From: Burkholderiaceae bacterium
GTDB lineage: Bacteria > Pseudomonadota > Gammaproteobacteria > Burkholderiales > Burkholderiaceae_E
Direction of reading: 5' to 3'
DNA length: 64,000 nt
Assembly: GCA_023954015.1 (NCBI GenBank)
Contig: JAMLIS010000006.1
Location: 124,001-188,000 of the forward strand
Every line of letters starts with the position of its first letter. Positions within the stretch are counted from its first letter, which is position 1. The translations under genes were made by a program, and so were the position numbers. Below are positions 61,267-64,000 of this stretch, piece by piece. The notes below the pieces were generated by a model, which worked only from the letters and a program-made list of their open reading frames with translations, searched no databases and was not told the origin of the DNA.

Positions 61267-62643
61267 CTAGACCTTGCGCCGCCGGATCTCGGCCAGGTCG
61301 TGGATGCCCATCACGAGCATCAGCGCATAGACGAGGTAGTTCGGCTCGACGAACAGCACCTGCCGCCCGGCCGAACGCATCGTCGCCACCTCGTTGAGCA
61401 GGTCGCCGGCAGCGACGAACTCCATGCGGCGCAGCGAGCGGCAATCGACGACGACGTCTCCGCGCCCGGAGGCGAAATTGCGCAGCGCCTGCAATTCGTC
61501 CTGCATGCGCCCGAGCACTTCGCCCTGCAGCACGAACGCGCCGCTCGACGCGATCGGCGAGCCTGCGAGCGCCGGCGCCACGCCGACGGGCGCCGGCGCC
61601 GCCTGCGCATCCGGCGCGCGCATCGTGCGAAACGACTCGGCAGCGGGTTCCCACGACGGCGGCGAAACCTCGTAGGTGACGCAATACTCGATGCCCAGGT
61701 CGTCGAAATCCTGCTGCCGCCCGAGCAGGCGCAGCGCCTGCAGCGCGAGCATCCAGCAGGCCTGGGAAGGGTCGCGGCGTCCGGGCTCGATCGATGCGCG
61801 CGCCAGCGCGAACAGGCGGTCGGCGCCGAAAACGGTCAATGTCGCACGCGCGCGCTCGAAGCCGGCAAGCAATGCAAGCAGTGCCTGCGCACCGTCGGCG
61901 TCCAGCGACTCGGCCCGGGAACAGTCGAGCGTGGCCTCGGCGCCCGCGTGCGACCCGAAGTCGCGCGCGCGTTCGGCGAACGACGCATCGATCGGACCGG
62001 ACAGCGACAGAGAGCGCAGCGACGATGCCGGCGTCGCAGGTGCCGCCGGGGAAGTCGCGGCATGCGCCGCCGACAGGGCATCGCTCCATCCCGGCGGCGA
62101 CGATTCGAATTGCGCCGCATATCGAAGCGCCAAGGCTTCGAAACCGGCGCGGTCGCCGACGCACTGGTGCAGATCGAGCAGCATCAGCCACGCGAGCGGC
62201 CGGAATCCGGCCACTTCCGGATCGTCCAGCGCCTGGCGAAGGACGAGCGCCGCGGGCTGCGTTTGTCCGTTCGAATACAGGATCGCCGCTTCCTCGAGCA
62301 TCGGCGGCAATGCCGGCCCGTTGACGTCGATCGCCATCGCGCCCGCCGCATCGCCGAGCACCAGCGAAGTGCCGTCGTCCGGGGGCGCCTTCGCCTTCCC
62401 GCCGGCGGCGGCCGTACCGGCCGGCTTGGTCGGCAGCGACGAGAGCCCGGCGCGCGCGACCGCCTCTGCGGCGATCATCTCCGACTCGATCCGGTCGATC
62501 TTCTCGCGGGTGCTCCGCGCCGCCTCGCGCTGCGCAGCGAGCGTCGGACCGCTGCCGGCACCGCGGGGTTCACCGCGTCCGGCGGGGGGCGAATCCTTCT
62601 TCGGGTCGACCTTGTCCTTCCGGCCGAAAAGGGAAAAGACCAC
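61267..62643 (-). CDS. STAS-like domain protein between dksA and hslV
   Basis: The 458-residue soluble protein has a low-complexity N-terminus (residues 1-110) and a helical TPR-like middle (AAILYSNGQTQPAALVLRQAL). Two STAS-type alpha/beta segments follow: EATLDCSRAESLDADGAQALL, and near the C-terminus VVVDCRSLRRMEFVAAGDLLNEV with FVEPNYLVYALMLVMGI. STAS domains act in anti-anti-sigma switching or lipid and protein contacts, but no phosphorylation serine can be assigned with confidence. Neighbouring dksA and hslVU suggest stress physiology only by association. Confidence 0.6.
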   Translation of the reverse strand: MVFSLFGRKDKVDPKKDSPPAGRGEPRGAGSGPTLAAQREAARSTREKIDRIESEMIAAEAVARAGLSSLPTKPAGTAAAGGKAKAPPDDGTSLVLGDAAGAMAIDVNGPALPPMLEEAAILYSNGQTQPAALVLRQALDDPEVAGFRPLAWLMLLDLHQCVGDRAGFEALALRYAAQFESSPPGWSDALSAAHAATSPAAPATPASSLRSLSLSGPIDASFAERARDFGSHAGAEATLDCSRAESLDADGAQALLALLAGFERARATLTVFGADRLFALARASIEPGRRDPSQACWMLALQALRLLGRQQDFDDLGIEYCVTYEVSPPSWEPAAESFRTMRAPDAQAAPAPVGVAPALAGSPIASSGAFVLQGEVLGRMQDELQALRNFASGRGDVVVDCRSLRRMEFVAAGDLLNEVATMRSAGRQVLFVEPNYLVYALMLVMGIHDLAEIRRRKV

Positions 62644-62786
62644 GGCACCTTCCGGTACGGGAGCGGAGAACGCCGGCGTCGAAATCGAACGCCGGGATGC
62701 CGATCGAGAATAGCACCGGGGTCAGCGGCAAAGACGCGCGGCGACGGCCGCGCGTCGGCGGTCCGTGGCCTGCGGTCGGGAGGCGG

Positions 62787-63215
62787 TCAGTCGCCGTACA
62801 GCTTCTGGCGCAACTCGCGTCGCTCCTGCGCTTCCAGCGACAGCGTGGCGGTCGGCCGCGCGAGCAGGCGCGGAATGCCGATCGGCTCGCCGGTTTCCTC
62901 GCAATAGCCGTACTCGCCGCTGTCGATGCGCGCGAGAGACTGCTGCACCTTCTTCAACAGCTTGCGCTCGCGATCGCGCGTTCGCAGTTCGAGCGCATGC
63001 TCTTCTTCGATCGTCGCACGGTCGGCCGGGTCGGGCACGACGACCGTCTCGCGCAGGTTCTCGGTGGTTTCGTCGGCGTTGGCCAGGATGTCGCGCTCGA
63101 TCTGCTGCAGCCGGTCTCGAAAGAATGCCAGTTGCGCGTCGTTCATGTAGTCGGACTCGGGCATCCGGAGCAGTTCTGCCTCGGTGGGAATTCTCTTTTC
63201 CTTCGTCGCTGCCAT
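62787..63215 (-). CDS. dksA: RNA polymerase-binding transcription factor DksA (one-cysteine type)
   Basis: DksA enters the RNA polymerase secondary channel and, with ppGpp, redirects transcription under starvation. The 142-residue product has the coiled coil with tip motif DPADRA (Asp62, Asp65) and the C-terminal globular domain. The usual zinc finger has four cysteines; here only Cys105 (YGYCEETGE) remains and the others are replaced (LLARPTATLSLEAQ). The fold should therefore hold without zinc, as in cysteine-poor DksA forms of other proteobacteria. Confidence 0.93.
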   Translation of the reverse strand: MAATKEKRIPTEAELLRMPESDYMNDAQLAFFRDRLQQIERDILANADETTENLRETVVVPDPADRATIEEEHALELRTRDRERKLLKKVQQSLARIDSGEYGYCEETGEPIGIPRLLARPTATLSLEAQERRELRQKLYGD

Positions 63216-63361
63216 GATGTCCCTGCCTGCGCCACGCCGAGCGCCTTGGTTGCTGCTTCAGGAAACCGCGATGCGGAGACCCGGCGCGAGCCCGCGACGC
63301 GCTCCCGCGCGTTGCTGCTGCGAGCCGAAAGAGGCGAATCCGCGAACGGAGCCGCGGAGGA

Positions 63362-64000
63362 TCATGCCAGACATTGCTCGAGGCCCTTCACGATCGTCTG
63401 CCGGGGCAGGTTCCGACCGATGAACACCATCCGGCTGGCGCGCTTCTCGCCCGGCTTCCAGCGTCGCCCCGCGTCGGCGCCCATCATCATGTGCACGCCC
63501 TGGAACACCGTCTGGCGATCCGAGCCCTTCGTGAAAAGGACGCCTTTATACCGCAACAGATCGGGACCGTAAACCTGGATGACGCCGGACAGGAAGTCTT
63601 CGAGCTTCGCCGGATCGAAGGCCTTGTTCGAGCGGAAGACGAAGGACGAGACGGCGTCGTCGTGCGAGTGATCCTCGTTCTCGAGGAAAGCCGGATCGAC
63701 CTCGAGCACCGCGTTGAGGTTGAAGCCGCGGATGTCGAGGATCTCGTCGATCGGCGCGTCGCCGAAATGCACGGGACGCACCGGGGCGCGCGGGTTCATC
63801 CGCCGCAGCCTCGTCGTCAGCCGCTCGCGCGTCGCCTCGTCGACGAGGTCCGCTTTCGACAGCAGGATCCGATCGGCGAAGCCCACCTGCTCCTGCGCCT
63901 CGCGGTGTTCGTCGAGCTGGCGCTCGCCGTGATGCGCGTCGACCACGGTGATGACCGCGTCGAGCAGGTAGTGCTCGGCTACGTCGTCTTCGACGAAGAA
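63362..64000 (-). CDS. CobW/COG0523 family GTPase, C-terminal part (runs off the window)
   Basis: The frame is open to the window edge; 212 residues are seen. The end of the GTPase domain shows the G4 motif LLSKADL, preceded by AVITVVDAHH. The CobW C-terminal domain follows with FVFRSNKAFDPAKLEDFLSGV and ending KGLEQCLA. A histidine-containing NEDHSHDD segment is typical of metal-handling members. COG0523 proteins insert or traffic zinc and cobalt. The gene lies upstream of dksA, 146 bp away on the same strand. The Walker A loop and metal CxCC motif are outside the window. Confidence 0.88.
   Translation of the reverse strand, partial: FFVEDDVAEHYLLDAVITVVDAHHGERQLDEHREAQEQVGFADRILLSKADLVDEATRERLTTRLRRMNPRAPVRPVHFGDAPIDEILDIRGFNLNAVLEVDPAFLENEDHSHDDAVSSFVFRSNKAFDPAKLEDFLSGVIQVYGPDLLRYKGVLFTKGSDRQTVFQGVHMMMGADAGRRWKPGEKRASRMVFIGRNLPRQTIVKGLEQCLA

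Overview
The window is GC-rich, densely packed bacterial chromosome. Gene families and gene order point to a betaproteobacterium of the order Burkholderiales: the cytochrome oxidase operon carries DUF2244, DUF2970 and DUF2909 genes, argB is followed by a pyrimidine nucleotidase and slmA, hslVU sits beside dksA, and DksA is of the cysteine-poor type. No rRNA, tRNA, CRISPR array, transposase or prophage gene was seen.

Layout. 1-7.7 kb: start of a polyhydroxyalkanoate synthase, two exported proteins, lactate dehydrogenase, glycerol kinase, a coniferyl-aldehyde-dehydrogenase-like enzyme and a Ppx/GppA phosphatase without its C-terminal domain. 7.7-13.5 kb: ferredoxin, coaD, rsmD and two M16 peptidases in a translationally coupled operon, divergent from ftsY. 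13.5-17.1 kb: a FeeM-like acyltransferase, maiA, rpoH with a CIRCE-like operator, and an EamA permease. 17.1-27.2 kb: the aa3-type cytochrome oxidase locus in two leftward blocks (DUF2244-ctaC-ctaD-33 aa peptide-ctaG-DUF2970-ctaE, then SURF1-Sco-like protein-ctaA-ctaB-sco), separated by a rightward DUF2909 gene and a 163-bp near-palindrome. 27.2-44.1 kb: housekeeping genes (bioC-like, comF, trmL, gpsA, secB, grxC, gpmA, ctpA, moeB/thiF, recQ, rhlE, slmA, argB) with an exported aldo/keto reductase and a Tlc-like nucleotide transporter.

44.1-54.2 kb is the main catabolic region: a LysR regulator, then galD, ligJ, ligK, a DUF1932 dehydrogenase, ligI, ligA, ligB, ligC and an aldo/keto reductase. 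This encodes the protocatechuate 4,5-cleavage route of lignin-derived aromatics. LigAB opens the ring, LigC oxidises the semialdehyde to 2-pyrone-4,6-dicarboxylate, LigI hydrolyses the pyrone, GalD tautomerises oxalomesaconate, LigJ hydrates it and LigK cleaves it to pyruvate and oxaloacetate. Two copies of a large palindromic repeat lie in the two long non-coding gaps of this region. Their 177-bp core is shared, but their flanking inverted arms differ. The DUF1932 gene has no assigned step.

54.3-59.3 kb is an accessory cassette: a GMC flavoprotein overlapping a Tat-signal small protein, a GT2-GtrA glycosyltransferase and a GT39-like membrane protein. 59.3-64 kb holds hslVU with a sigma-32-type promoter almost touching the hslV start codon, a STAS-like protein, dksA and the end of a CobW-family gene.
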